From: Ferrovibrio xuzhouensis
Lineage (GTDB): Bacteria; Pseudomonadota; Alphaproteobacteria; Ferrovibrionales; Ferrovibrionaceae
Length of the DNA stretch: 64,000 bases
Assembly (NCBI RefSeq): GCF_042648965.1
Contig: NZ_JBHRYJ010000004.1
Location: 248,001-312,000, forward strand
Reading direction: 5' to 3'
A program made the position numbers and the translations under genes. Below are positions 1-9,258 of the stretch, in pieces (position 1 is the stretch's first letter; every line of letters starts with the position of its first letter). The notes under the pieces were generated by a model, which did no database searches, was not told the origin of the DNA, and saw only the letters and a program-made list of their open reading frames with translations.

Positions 1-520
1 CCGTCATGTCGCCGCTCACGCCATCCTCGAGGATAAACGTGCCGCCCGTGGGCGCGCCGGCGCTGCCTGCGGTCATCCAGGTGTTATAATAGGCCCACAT
101 CTGCCGGGCGATCTCTTCATCGGTACGCGCAACCTGTGTCCAGGCGACGGCGGCATTCTCGATCGTTTCTGAGCGCGGATCGCCGAGATTGAGCATGGCA
201 GCGTAGGTCGTGACCGTCGGCTTGGGCAGATTGCCGTCGAAGGACAGATAGGCAGCCTGCGGCGCCTGCGTATACGGGACGAACTCGAAATCGACCTCGT
301 TCCAATTCCAGTTCTGCGCGGTGTTTGAGGCCTGCGCCGGCGACGGGCAGTTGGAATAGAGCCAGAAGGTCGAGCAGACCGGTCCCTTCGCCGCTCGCAT
401 CCGGCAGATGAACAGGCCGTAGCCGAAGCTGCGGTTCGACTGCATCTGCGTCGACAGGAAATCGCCCATGCGGACGTAAGAAAACTGGCTGTCTTTCAGC
501 ATTCCCGGCTTCGATGTCAT
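1..520 (-). CDS. GH16-like glycoside hydrolase (partial, C-terminus outside window)
   Basis: The minus-strand frame starts at ATG 520 and stays open to base 1, so about 173 N-terminal residues are visible. Residues 32-55 resemble the GH16 / concanavalin-like strand before the active site (FGYGLFICRMRAAKGP). Residues 73-80 read WNEVDFEF, matching the GH16 E-x-D-x-E catalytic motif with E75, D77 and E79. Family knowledge: GH16 enzymes cleave beta-1,3/1,4-glucans and galactans. No signal peptide is visible, which fits cytoplasmic synthesis and loading on an injection particle rather than ordinary secretion (inference). It lies 43 bases after the DUF6519 gene and is probably the distal cistron of the eCIS operon. 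Enzyme class is fairly sure; substrate unknown. Confidence 0.72.
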   Translation of the reverse strand, partial: MTSKPGMLKDSQFSYVRMGDFLSTQMQSNRSFGYGLFICRMRAAKGPVCSTFWLYSNCPSPAQASNTAQNWNWNEVDFEFVPYTQAPQAAYLSFDGNLPKPTVTTYAAMLNLGDPRSETIENAAVAWTQVARTDEEIARQMWAYYNTWMTAGSAGAPTGGTFILEDGVSGDMT

Positions 521-563
521 GTCTGTATCCCCTCTGTTGATGGATCGATCCGGCGAGCGGCTG

Positions 564-1859
564 CTACCGGCCCATGAACTGCTTCTCCGCCGCAGCAAGG
601 CGTTTCTCGAGTTGCGCCAGTTTTTCCAGCAGTCCGTTGCCGCCCGGTCCGGCAAGCGGACCGAACAGGACGCGCAGGTCCTGGTCGACCGTCCAGGCCG
701 TGCCGGACAGGCTGAGCGCGGCGATCTGCGCGTAATTGTGCGAGATGCCCTGCTTCGGCTGCGGCAGCGGCACGCCTTTGGCATCCGCCGGCCAGTCGAT
801 GCCGCCGGTCGCCGCCCGCGCGGTGAAGGTCCAGAAATCGCCATAGGCCACGGCCGGCTGCGTGGCGGCGGCGGGAAACTGCACGGTGATGCCGTCTTCG
901 AGCGGTAGCCAGCTGCCCGGCACGATCGGGATGGTGCCGTCCACCAGCCCGGCGCCATCCTGCTGGTCCCAGCGCTGCAGCATCGGATGCCGGTCCGGAT
1001 GGATGGCCGGCGCCTTGCCTGTCGCCGAGCTGAGCGTGACGGTGTTGCGGGCCGCGTCGATGGCCGCCACCTGCCAGAGCGGCACCGCGGTCTGGCCGAA
1101 CACGATGTCGTCGTCGACGAATTCGACCCAGTCGCCGACGGCCAGCTGTGTGCCAAGCGGCGCGGCCGCCGGGGCAAGCGTGACAGCCCCGTCATTCCAG
1201 GCCTGGATCCCGAAGGTCACCGCACCATTGCGCCGCGACCATTTGAACGTGCCGTTCGCGGCATTGGCGGTGCCGCTGCCGTAATGCACCTCGACGCGGT
1301 AGAGCCAGTTGCCGAGGCCGGAACTGTTGGTGACCTGCGCCGTCATCACCGGACTGGCCGGCGCCGACCATGGCGGCGGATCGGCTTTCGGCAGCAGTTT
1401 GAGCTGCCAGACCTGCTGCAGGCCGACCGCGGTATCCGCACCGCCGAGCGCCACCTCGCCGAGCGCCGGGTCCTGCCAGGCATTGACGATGCGCGGCCAG
1501 ACATCGAGATAGGCGATGTATGATCCGGCCTTGAGCGGCAGCCGGCTGCCGACCGGCAGGTAGGGCTGTCTGGCCCAGGCCACCGCGGCATCGCAGCTGC
1601 ACAGGATGCCGGCCACATAATAGCGTCCGGCGCCGATCTGCAGGCCGGCGTTGCTGCCGGGGGTCAGCGCGAAGCCGGCGGCATCCTTCGGACCGGCCGC
1701 CGCGCCGACCAGATCGACGAGCTGTTGCTGCAGATGCTGCTGCTGGCCGGATTGCAGGTTGTTCCAGTCGGCATCGAGGGCGACACGGCCTTGCTGCATC
1801 AGGATGGTCTGGTATAACCCGCTGGTGGGAAACTGGAAGCGTGAGAAATCGCCGCTCAT
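564..1859 (-). CDS. DUF6519-type eCIS-associated protein
   Basis: This 431-aa protein opens with MSGDFSRFQF and continues to a block LMQQGRVALDADWN at about residues 20-33. That is the hallmark N-terminus of the DUF6519 family found in contractile injection loci. The middle is rich in short beta-strands (YRVEVHYGSG, GDWVEFVDDD), and the C-terminus (about 405-431) is a predicted helix rich in Leu, Ala, Glu and Lys. No enzymatic motif was seen. It follows the gpI-like gene with a 30-base gap and precedes the GH16-like gene. The family has no settled function; a baseplate-periphery or fibre role is inferred only from position. Confidence 0.75.
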   Translation of the reverse strand: MSGDFSRFQFPTSGLYQTILMQQGRVALDADWNNLQSGQQQHLQQQLVDLVGAAAGPKDAAGFALTPGSNAGLQIGAGRYYVAGILCSCDAAVAWARQPYLPVGSRLPLKAGSYIAYLDVWPRIVNAWQDPALGEVALGGADTAVGLQQVWQLKLLPKADPPPWSAPASPVMTAQVTNSSGLGNWLYRVEVHYGSGTANAANGTFKWSRRNGAVTFGIQAWNDGAVTLAPAAAPLGTQLAVGDWVEFVDDDIVFGQTAVPLWQVAAIDAARNTVTLSSATGKAPAIHPDRHPMLQRWDQQDGAGLVDGTIPIVPGSWLPLEDGITVQFPAAATQPAVAYGDFWTFTARAATGGIDWPADAKGVPLPQPKQGISHNYAQIAALSLSGTAWTVDQDLRVLFGPLAGPGGNGLLEKLAQLEKRLAAAEKQFMGR

Positions 1860-1889
1860 GTGATCCTTTCCGCGCTGGCTGCTGCAGCG

Positions 1890-3959
1890 CTATGTGACGA
1901 AGACCGGATCGACGGTGCAGCCCAGCGGCACAAAGCGTGGCAGCAGGCGCAGGAGCAGCCGTCGCAGCTGCGGTTCGTTCAGATTGTTGAAGGCCCCCAT
2001 CGCGCCCCCGTCATTGGCACCGCCGGTGATCTGCGGTGCCGCATCCAGCGTCAGCTGGCCATAGCCGGCCTGCGGCAATGTCAGGCTGGTGAATCGCGGC
2101 GTGACCGCGGCAGTCACGGCAGCGCGCACCGACGGCGGCAGCTGGTCGGGACCGGCCAGGCCGAGTTCGGCGGCGGCCTCGGCCAGGGCAAGCTGCGGCT
2201 GGGCCCGGTAGGCCGGCGGCAGTACCGATCCCGCGGCGGCATAGCTGTAGCGGAAGATCCCGTTTTCGCTGTCGGCGAGACTGACCGGCGCCAGGAAGAT
2301 CGAATCCTCCGCCACCGCAAGCTGGCCGGCAGTGACCGCGCCCAGCAGGGTGCAGCGCCGCACGGTCAGCACGGCGCCGCCGGCAGCGCCATCGACACCT
2401 GTGATCGCCGCCGGCAGGCCAAACGGATCGACGATGCTGTCGCTGAGCGTCACCGTCGCGGTGGATGGCAGGGCCATGGGTGGCACGATGCTGTCGGTAA
2501 TCATGATGGCGATGCCGGCCCCGGCTGCAGCGGCAATCGGCGCCGACGTCACCGGCCCGTCCGGCGGCAGCATGGTGCTGTCGCGCAGGATCAGGTGCAT
2601 CGTGCCGTCCATAGCCAGTGCGCCCTGCAGCAGTAGACCGGACAGTTCGAGGATTCCCGCACCGCTGACCGCCCATGGCGCCGGCAGGACGATGCTCGGA
2701 CGCTGCTGGTCGGCGGCCTGGATCACCAGGCGACTGCCACCGGTGATGTCCAGTATCGGCGGCAGGCCGGCATAGCTGGCATTGTCCAGGACGGTGATCA
2801 CCGCCGTTGCCGGATTTGCCTGCTGCCATTGCGCCAGTGCGGTGGCGATATCGGGCACCCGGCCGCCGCTGCCGACCGTGATGCTCCAGTCGGCGGCGGC
2901 CGGATCGGCCATGCGCCCGGTCCGGCCATAGGGGCCGCCGCCCATGCCGGCGGAAAAACCATAGCCGTAGTCGGTGGTCACGGCGCCGGTCGCCGCCAGC
3001 ATGAAGCGGCCGCATTCCGGATCGAGCAGCACGAGACCGTTGGCCGGCAGGCTGTCCGGCCAGGCCCCGAGATCGGCAGCTTCGATCTGCAGCGGGGTGA
3101 GCGCGATATTTCCGCTGGTGATCAGCAGGCCGCGATCGGGCCCGTAATACAGGCTGTTGGGTGGCGGATTCGTCGCGCCGCCCCATTGCTGGCGATAGGC
3201 GGCCAGGTCCTGCTGCAGGGCGCGGCGGCTGATCTCGACGGGCAGCGACGCGACGCCGGCGGTCTCGTCACCGGGCACCGGCCGCGATGGCGGCGCGAAG
3301 AGCGGCAGGTCGCGCCCGAACGGATCGAAACAATAGGCATGGTCGATGCCGGTCGCGGCAGTGGCCGGCACGGCCTGCAGGGGAAAGGCCGTCAGCCGCC
3401 AGACATAGACAGCGATATCGGACAGGTTATAGGCACCGGTGTGGCCGCTGGTGGCCATGTCCGGGCGGTGGAAGAGCGGATCGAAGGGCGTATCGATCGC
3501 CGCCAGCGTACCCGGTGCAGCGATATCGACATAACCGGCCTGGCCCGGTCGCAGGGCGGTCATCGCCTGCGTCGCCAACAGATGCGGTGGTGCCTCGACG
3601 GCACGCGCTGCCCAGCCGGTGGCGGCCCAGCACAGCGCCTGCAGCACGGGCACGACGCCCTTGCGGCGGGCAAAGGCGACGGCATCGGCGACCAGGGCAC
3701 GACGCTGCGGCTCCAGCGCGGCATCCGGCCCGAGCAGCCAGTCGATGCCGACCAGTTGTCCAATATACGGCACTGCCCAGTCCTGGCAGGTCTCGATAAA
3801 CCAGTCGTCGTAGAGCTGCTCGATATTCGCGTCGATGGCGTCATACTGCCGCTGCATGACGGCCATCAGCGCCTGCAATGGACTGCCGGCCGTGATATCG
3901 AGGCTGCGGTACAGCGCCGGCAGCAGCTGTAACAGGTCGAGGCGGTTGCCGTTATTCAT
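1890..3959 (-). CDS. gpI-like baseplate wedge protein with C-terminal beta-helix-like region
   Basis: The protein has 689 aa starting at ATG 3959, which overlaps the stop of the upstream gene by 8 bases (ATGAATAA). Residues 5-75 (LDLLQLLPALYR, then YDDWFIETCQDWAVPYIGQLVG) match the phage P2 tail protein I fold, the baseplate wedge component found next to gpJ in tails and eCIS. Residues 85-125 continue the helical gpI domain. From about 385 to 600 the protein becomes short Val/Leu/Ile strands separated by turns (LVIQAADQQ, LELSGLLLQG, HLILRDS, LTVRRCTLLG), suggesting a right-handed beta-helix. Such a tail is unusual for gpI and may be a surface-exposed fibre-like addition (inference). A longer in-frame start at 4034 was rejected because it overlaps the upstream gene by 83 bases. 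Confidence 0.78.
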   Translation of the reverse strand: MNNGNRLDLLQLLPALYRSLDITAGSPLQALMAVMQRQYDAIDANIEQLYDDWFIETCQDWAVPYIGQLVGIDWLLGPDAALEPQRRALVADAVAFARRKGVVPVLQALCWAATGWAARAVEAPPHLLATQAMTALRPGQAGYVDIAAPGTLAAIDTPFDPLFHRPDMATSGHTGAYNLSDIAVYVWRLTAFPLQAVPATAATGIDHAYCFDPFGRDLPLFAPPSRPVPGDETAGVASLPVEISRRALQQDLAAYRQQWGGATNPPPNSLYYGPDRGLLITSGNIALTPLQIEAADLGAWPDSLPANGLVLLDPECGRFMLAATGAVTTDYGYGFSAGMGGGPYGRTGRMADPAAADWSITVGSGGRVPDIATALAQWQQANPATAVITVLDNASYAGLPPILDITGGSRLVIQAADQQRPSIVLPAPWAVSGAGILELSGLLLQGALAMDGTMHLILRDSTMLPPDGPVTSAPIAAAAGAGIAIMITDSIVPPMALPSTATVTLSDSIVDPFGLPAAITGVDGAAGGAVLTVRRCTLLGAVTAGQLAVAEDSIFLAPVSLADSENGIFRYSYAAAGSVLPPAYRAQPQLALAEAAAELGLAGPDQLPPSVRAAVTAAVTPRFTSLTLPQAGYGQLTLDAAPQITGGANDGGAMGAFNNLNEPQLRRLLLRLLPRFVPLGCTVDPVFVT

Positions 3960-6900
3960 GGCGCGCCGCCGCCGCCAGGGTGATGCCGTCCGGATCGATG
4001 CTGAGCAGCTCGGGGGGCGTGATCCGGTCGCCATCGACCTGCAGGGATGCCGCCGGCAGCCAGCTATGCCGCTCCGGCAGGGCCGTGCCGGAATCGAATT
4101 CCGTCAGCACGACGCCGGTCACCCCATCCACCGACTGCAGGGCGGCAATCACCATCGAGGCGGCCACGCCCTGACCGAATGTACGCGCGGCAAAGCCGAA
4201 TCGCGCCAGCACCAGCGACCGCGCCGCGGCCAGGATGGCTTCGGCATCGCGACGCGGATCGAGCGACAGCCTTGCGCCGAGCGTGAACAGGCGCGGCGTG
4301 TAGGAAACGAGGCGGCAGGTCAGGCCCGGATCGCTGGCCCCGGCAATGGCATCGCGCAGCCGGTCGTACAGTGCGCTGCCGGGGGGCACGGCGGCGCCGT
4401 CCTGACCCGCGACGGCCAGACAAACCTGCCGCCGGTCGCCGGGCAATACCGTGCTGCGGGCCTTAGCGATGCCGGCAAAGGACATGGCGAAGGTCTCGTA
4501 ATCCATGGCGGTGACAATCCGGTCCAGTGACAGCGTGGTGATCGGCGCGATGCGCCGCAAAGTCGCGAGGCTGTCGGGATCGGTACCGCCGGTAGCCGGC
4601 ATCGGATTGGTGACGGTGTCGACAAATTGTGGCGGCTGCAGCATCTGCTGCAGCCGGTTGGCCGGCACGTTGCCGCCCGTGCCGATGCCGATGCCGTAAC
4701 TGGCGACGATGTTGTCGATGCCGCTGGCCGGCCGGGCGCCGTGCCGGCCGTTACCGAAGCGGATGGTGGCGCGGCCGCTGCGGTCGCGCTGCACGGTATA
4801 GACCTGCGAGGCAGGCAGGCTGTCGAGCAGGCTGTCGACCTCGCGCCAGGCGATGCCGTCCACGGTGACGGAGAGGGCATCGCGGCTGCCGTGGCTGGTG
4901 GCTGCGGGAAAGGCGCTCAGCGGATATTCGGCAAGGGTGAAGGTCTGGTTGGACAAGGTGCCATCGCCACTGCCCAGAATCTCGCCGGCCACCGTCTGCG
5001 TCTGCAGCGCCGCAACGACATTGGCATTCAGGCTGACCGTGACGCGCTCGTAGATGCGCTGCATGGCATCGGTGAGAACTAGCCGGGTCGGGCCGCCATC
5101 GGCCGGCGTTTCGGCCGCGGCGATCACTAGACGCTCCGCGGCGATGGGCGCGGCCGGATCCGGTTCGAGATCGAAAGCGTCTAGGGCCGCCGTCAGTGTG
5201 CCGGTAAAGCCGCGCGCCGTGATCAGGCACCAGACGCGTAGGCCGGCGGAATCGGCCGGCCCAACCGAAACGATGGTCAGCGCCTCGCCGGCTTCGAGGG
5301 CGACCCAGCGTCCGCTGGCGGCATCGGTCAGACGCAGGCCGGTCCCGGCCGTCGTAACGATGGCCTGCAGCGGCCGGCCACTCAGGATCGTGACCTGTCC
5401 GGCAGAGAACCCGCTTTCCGCGGTCTGCAGGACCAACTGGTCGCCCATCACCGGTTCGGTCAGCGGCGCCGGTGCCAGCGGCAGCGGCTCGCTCTGCGTC
5501 AGCACGGTGCTGTCGCGCCGGCTGCCGGCCGGCAGCGGCTGTGGCGGCGCCACATAGAGGCTGGCCGCATTGACCGGCGTGTGGCCATGGCCATCGCTGC
5601 TGCCACCGGCCAGCAGGATGCGGCCGGTCGGCAGGCGCAGGCAGACGGCCATCACCTGCGCGGCCAGCATGGCACCGGTCGGTGCGATGGTGCCGGCGAG
5701 CGGATCGTATAGGGACGCGGCGGTCAGTGCCATGCTGCCCGCCGCGCCGCCAGACGTGCCGCCGGCGATCAGCACGCGGCCATCGTCCAGCAGGCTGGCC
5801 GCGTGGAAGGCGCAGGCCGGACTGAGCTGCGCCGTCGGCCCGAAACCACCCCAGGCCGGATAAAAAATCTCGCAGGTGGCGACCGGCTGGCTGTCGTTGT
5901 CGAGGCCGCCGGCGACTAGCACCCGGCCATCGGGCAGCAATGTCGCGCTGTGGCCGCGCCGGGCGAAGCTCATGCTGCCCACGGCCGTGAACTGGCCGGT
6001 GGACGGATCGAAGATCTCGGCGCTGGCCAGGGAATCCTGCCCGTTGCTGCCCCCGGCGATCAGCACCAAGCCATTCGGCAGAACGGTAGCGGTCTGCTGC
6101 TGGCGCGCCGCCGCCATGCTGCCGGCCGTCGCGGTGAAACTGCCGCCGCCCGGATCGTACAGTTCGGCGGAATTCAGGGTCGGCGTCGGCATCGGATGGT
6201 TCGGCACGAAAGCCGTGCCGCCGGCCAGCAGCACCTGCCCGGTCGGCAGCAGGCTGGCGCTGTGGAAATAGCGCATCTGCTGCATCGGCTCGGTGGTCTG
6301 GGCAAAGGCGCCGGTGGCTGGATCGTAGATCTCGGCGGAGAGCAAGCCCGGGCCCATCGCATAGATTGCGTCGATGATGGCTTGGATGCCGTCGAGGATC
6401 TGCTGCGTGACGGATTCGAGCGTGTTGCCGTTACCGGTGGATGCATCGTTCAGGATCTGCGTGAAATACGCTTCATCATTATTGACGAGATACTGAACAG
6501 GATTCATTACCTGCCAGAGATTGCTGTTCCACTGCCAGACCCATGGCGAAGCATCATCATGACCGTGGGGCGGCTGGCCATTGCATGTCATGGTTATGGT
6601 GAAGTTGCCCTGATATTGATAGGAGCCGTTGATAGTATAATCGTGGCCACTGAAAGTGACGGTGATGTTGCCGGTAATCGGGCTGTTCTCGCTGTTCGAA
6701 ACGATTGCCTGCGTCGTGCTGATGCCGGCATTGGCCTGCGCGACGATGTCGTTGGTCAGCGGTGTCAGCTGGCCGACCGTGCTGGCCAGGGCCTGCAGCA
6801 TGTCGATGATGTTCTGCAGCTCCGGAGCGACGCGCTGCAGCTGGCCGCCGGCGACCAGGATGCTGCCGTTGTCCAGCGTCGTTGCGGTGTGGTAGCAGCG

Positions 6901-9258
6901 CGCCGTGCCCATCGCACCGGTGGCGGAGAACAGCCCGGTATAGGGATTGTACAGCAGGGCGGCATTGAGCGGCGCGTCGGACACTGGCTGGGCCGGCGGC
7001 GGCGTCTGCACCGTCATGCCGAAGCCGCCGCTGTGCAGCGCATAGCCGTTGGGCAGCAGGGCGCCGGCGCCGCCGAAGCTGGCGACCGGCATGGCGCCGG
7101 TCGGCACGAAGGTCTCGACGGCGGGATCGTAGGTCTCGGGATCGGTGATCAGGACGGTACCGTCGCTGCCGCCGGCCAGCAGGACCGTGCCGTCGGCCAG
7201 CAGGGATGCCGTGCCGTCCAGCCGGGCCTGCGCGGCCGGCACTGCGGCCCGGAAGCCGCCGGTCTGCGGCGCATAGAGTTCCACGGCCGCCAGCGCCGTG
7301 CGGCCATCGGCAGTGCCGCCGCAGACCAGGACGTCGCCGCTCTGCAGCAGCAGCGAATCCTGCCGCCAGCGCGGCGTCAGCATCGCACCGCTGGCCGCGA
7401 AGCTGCCGCCGGCCGGATCGCCGGCCGGCTGGAACAGTTCGGATGACGGCTGCGCGGCCGGACCGTCCATGCCGCTGGCGCCGCCGATCAGCAGCAGCAG
7501 GCCGGTCGAGGGCAGATAGATGCTGCTATGCCCGGTGCGCGCCGCCGTCATCTTCGCCGTGATCGCGCTGCTGCTGCCGCTGGCGGCGACATAGCTTTCG
7601 GCTGTGTCGAGCACCATACCGTCGTCATCGCCGCCGGCCAGCAGGACCCGCACATCGCCCTGCCGGATCAGCAGGGTCGCGCTGTGATTCTGCCGCGCCG
7701 CAGCCAGCGCGACCGGTGGATCGAACTGTCTGGTCTTGGGCTGGAAGAGTTCGGCGCTGGCCAGGGTCTGCCGGCCGTCGAAGCCGCCGGACACCAGCAC
7801 CGGACCGCTGGGCAGGGCGGTGGCCCGGTGCCGGCTGCGCGGCGTCGCCATCGGCGGCAGTACCGTGGCCGTGAAAGGATCATCGCCCGCCAGGCGCAGC
7901 AGCTCGGCATCCGCCAGCATGCCGCTGTCATTCTCGCCGCCGGCGATCAGCACGCTCTGGTCGGGCAGCAGCACGGCGACATGGTTCCAGCGCGGCACCA
8001 GCAGGGCGCCGACAGTCTGGATGGCCCGGGTGGCCGGGTCATAGACCTCGACCACGGCGCTGGCGCCGTCACGGCTGCGGCCGCCGGCCAGCAGCAGCCG
8101 GCCATCCGGAAGCAGCGTGGTGGTGAGATCGGACCGCGGCGGCGCCAGCGCATGATGGTAGGAAAGGCTGGCCAGCGCCTCCGACAGGATCTGCGTCGCC
8201 TGCCCGGTCAGGGAAAAGGCCGCTTCGGCAGCCGTCCGCACCGTTCTCGCCACCGACAGCGTCAGCGCGGTCGGCTGCATCAGCACGGTATAGCTGCCGG
8301 CCAGAACCGCCGGATAGACGGCATCGAGATCGAGCCGGCCGGGATCGACGCCGAAGCCCGGCCATTCGCTGAAATCCTGCGGCGCGTAGCCGGGCGGCAC
8401 CGCATCCTGCTTGAGATCGTAGGCCAGCGACGACCAGGCCGGCGCGTCATAACCGAAAAGCGGTGCGCTGAGCCGCAGTGCGAAAACCGCAATGCGGCTG
8501 GCGGTCGTCAGGCCGTCGAGCGGCTCGTACCACGACACCAGGCTGCGCTCGATTCCTTCCGCGGTGGTCCCGGGGATGACCGCATCGACCTGCCGCAGCC
8601 ACCAGAGCGGCGCCGCGCTGTTCAGGCTGGCCTCGTCGAACAGCAGGATGTAATCGCCGACATTCAGGCCGGTCTGCAGCCCGGCCAGATAGAGCTGCCG
8701 GCTGCCGGGCCCGACCTGCTGCGGCTGAGTGAGCAGCGGGCGCATTGCATTCCAGCGACTGGACAGCTGCGCCGCCTGCTGGGTCTCGAAGGTCCGCGGC
8801 AACAGGCCGGCATCGGGGATGCTCTGTATCGCAAGGCCTGGATCAAGGCTGAGGCAGCGGGCGGTCCCGTCCTCTTCGTCGGTAACGGCGAAGGCAAGGT
8901 CGGTGGCGGCCGACAGCCCGGGCCGCGGCTGATACCCGACCAGGCCGGCCAGTTCGGCGACCGACAGGCGCTCGCGCGCGGTGCCGATATAGCCCTCGTT
9001 GGCAATGCGCTCCTGATAGAAGGTCAGGATGTCGCCGATCCCGGCCCAGGCATGCAGCAGGGCGATGGTCCAGTCTTCGCGCGCACGGGTGGTCAATGCC
9101 TGCAGTGGCGTGGCATCGGCATTGGGGCCGCTCCTGATCCGCTCGCGCGGCAGCTGGTCGAGCATCGCCTGGAAGAACGAGGACTGGTCGCCGATGCGAT
9201 AGGATAGCGACGGTTGTCCCGGCGGATTGGCGGGAAGGGTGTCGGGAAAATCGCTCAT
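3952..9258 (-). CDS. Giant baseplate-J-like assembly protein with inserted double kelch propeller
   Basis: The protein has 1768 aa; relatives (the TIGR02243-type putative baseplate assembly family, gpJ / T4 gp6-like) are usually 600-900 aa. Residues 45-120 carry the family N-terminus (REDWTIALLHAWAGIGDILTFYQ), and residues 1490-1768 carry the gpJ-like C-terminus (FGNGRHGARP, GTGGNVPANRL, TNPMPATGG). Between about 368 and 1238 I count 14 kelch units, each an LLxxGxVLxAGG strand pair followed by AELYDPxTGxF and then an ARxxH turn. That is enough for two seven-bladed propellers. A further insert of about 165 residues (806-972) lies inside unit 9. The gene overlaps the preceding one by ATGA. Inference: the propellers project from the baseplate and bind a target-cell ligand. 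Confidence 0.85.
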   Translation of the reverse strand: MSDFPDTLPANPPGQPSLSYRIGDQSSFFQAMLDQLPRERIRSGPNADATPLQALTTRAREDWTIALLHAWAGIGDILTFYQERIANEGYIGTARERLSVAELAGLVGYQPRPGLSAATDLAFAVTDEEDGTARCLSLDPGLAIQSIPDAGLLPRTFETQQAAQLSSRWNAMRPLLTQPQQVGPGSRQLYLAGLQTGLNVGDYILLFDEASLNSAAPLWWLRQVDAVIPGTTAEGIERSLVSWYEPLDGLTTASRIAVFALRLSAPLFGYDAPAWSSLAYDLKQDAVPPGYAPQDFSEWPGFGVDPGRLDLDAVYPAVLAGSYTVLMQPTALTLSVARTVRTAAEAAFSLTGQATQILSEALASLSYHHALAPPRSDLTTTLLPDGRLLLAGGRSRDGASAVVEVYDPATRAIQTVGALLVPRWNHVAVLLPDQSVLIAGGENDSGMLADAELLRLAGDDPFTATVLPPMATPRSRHRATALPSGPVLVSGGFDGRQTLASAELFQPKTRQFDPPVALAAARQNHSATLLIRQGDVRVLLAGGDDDGMVLDTAESYVAASGSSSAITAKMTAARTGHSSIYLPSTGLLLLIGGASGMDGPAAQPSSELFQPAGDPAGGSFAASGAMLTPRWRQDSLLLQSGDVLVCGGTADGRTALAAVELYAPQTGGFRAAVPAAQARLDGTASLLADGTVLLAGGSDGTVLITDPETYDPAVETFVPTGAMPVASFGGAGALLPNGYALHSGGFGMTVQTPPPAQPVSDAPLNAALLYNPYTGLFSATGAMGTARCYHTATTLDNGSILVAGGQLQRVAPELQNIIDMLQALASTVGQLTPLTNDIVAQANAGISTTQAIVSNSENSPITGNITVTFSGHDYTINGSYQYQGNFTITMTCNGQPPHGHDDASPWVWQWNSNLWQVMNPVQYLVNNDEAYFTQILNDASTGNGNTLESVTQQILDGIQAIIDAIYAMGPGLLSAEIYDPATGAFAQTTEPMQQMRYFHSASLLPTGQVLLAGGTAFVPNHPMPTPTLNSAELYDPGGGSFTATAGSMAAARQQQTATVLPNGLVLIAGGSNGQDSLASAEIFDPSTGQFTAVGSMSFARRGHSATLLPDGRVLVAGGLDNDSQPVATCEIFYPAWGGFGPTAQLSPACAFHAASLLDDGRVLIAGGTSGGAAGSMALTAASLYDPLAGTIAPTGAMLAAQVMAVCLRLPTGRILLAGGSSDGHGHTPVNAASLYVAPPQPLPAGSRRDSTVLTQSEPLPLAPAPLTEPVMGDQLVLQTAESGFSAGQVTILSGRPLQAIVTTAGTGLRLTDAASGRWVALEAGEALTIVSVGPADSAGLRVWCLITARGFTGTLTAALDAFDLEPDPAAPIAAERLVIAAAETPADGGPTRLVLTDAMQRIYERVTVSLNANVVAALQTQTVAGEILGSGDGTLSNQTFTLAEYPLSAFPAATSHGSRDALSVTVDGIAWREVDSLLDSLPASQVYTVQRDRSGRATIRFGNGRHGARPASGIDNIVASYGIGIGTGGNVPANRLQQMLQPPQFVDTVTNPMPATGGTDPDSLATLRRIAPITTLSLDRIVTAMDYETFAMSFAGIAKARSTVLPGDRRQVCLAVAGQDGAAVPPGSALYDRLRDAIAGASDPGLTCRLVSYTPRLFTLGARLSLDPRRDAEAILAAARSLVLARFGFAARTFGQGVAASMVIAALQSVDGVTGVVLTEFDSGTALPERHSWLPAASLQVDGDRITPPELLSIDPDGITLAAAARHE

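Noticed and set aside
5950..9207. Two long plus-strand frames (498 and 559 codons) opposite the kelch baseplate gene
   Set aside because: Both are antisense to a gene with clear repeat and family structure. Their products are rich in Gly, Arg, Gln and His without any domain, as expected from GC-rich complement.
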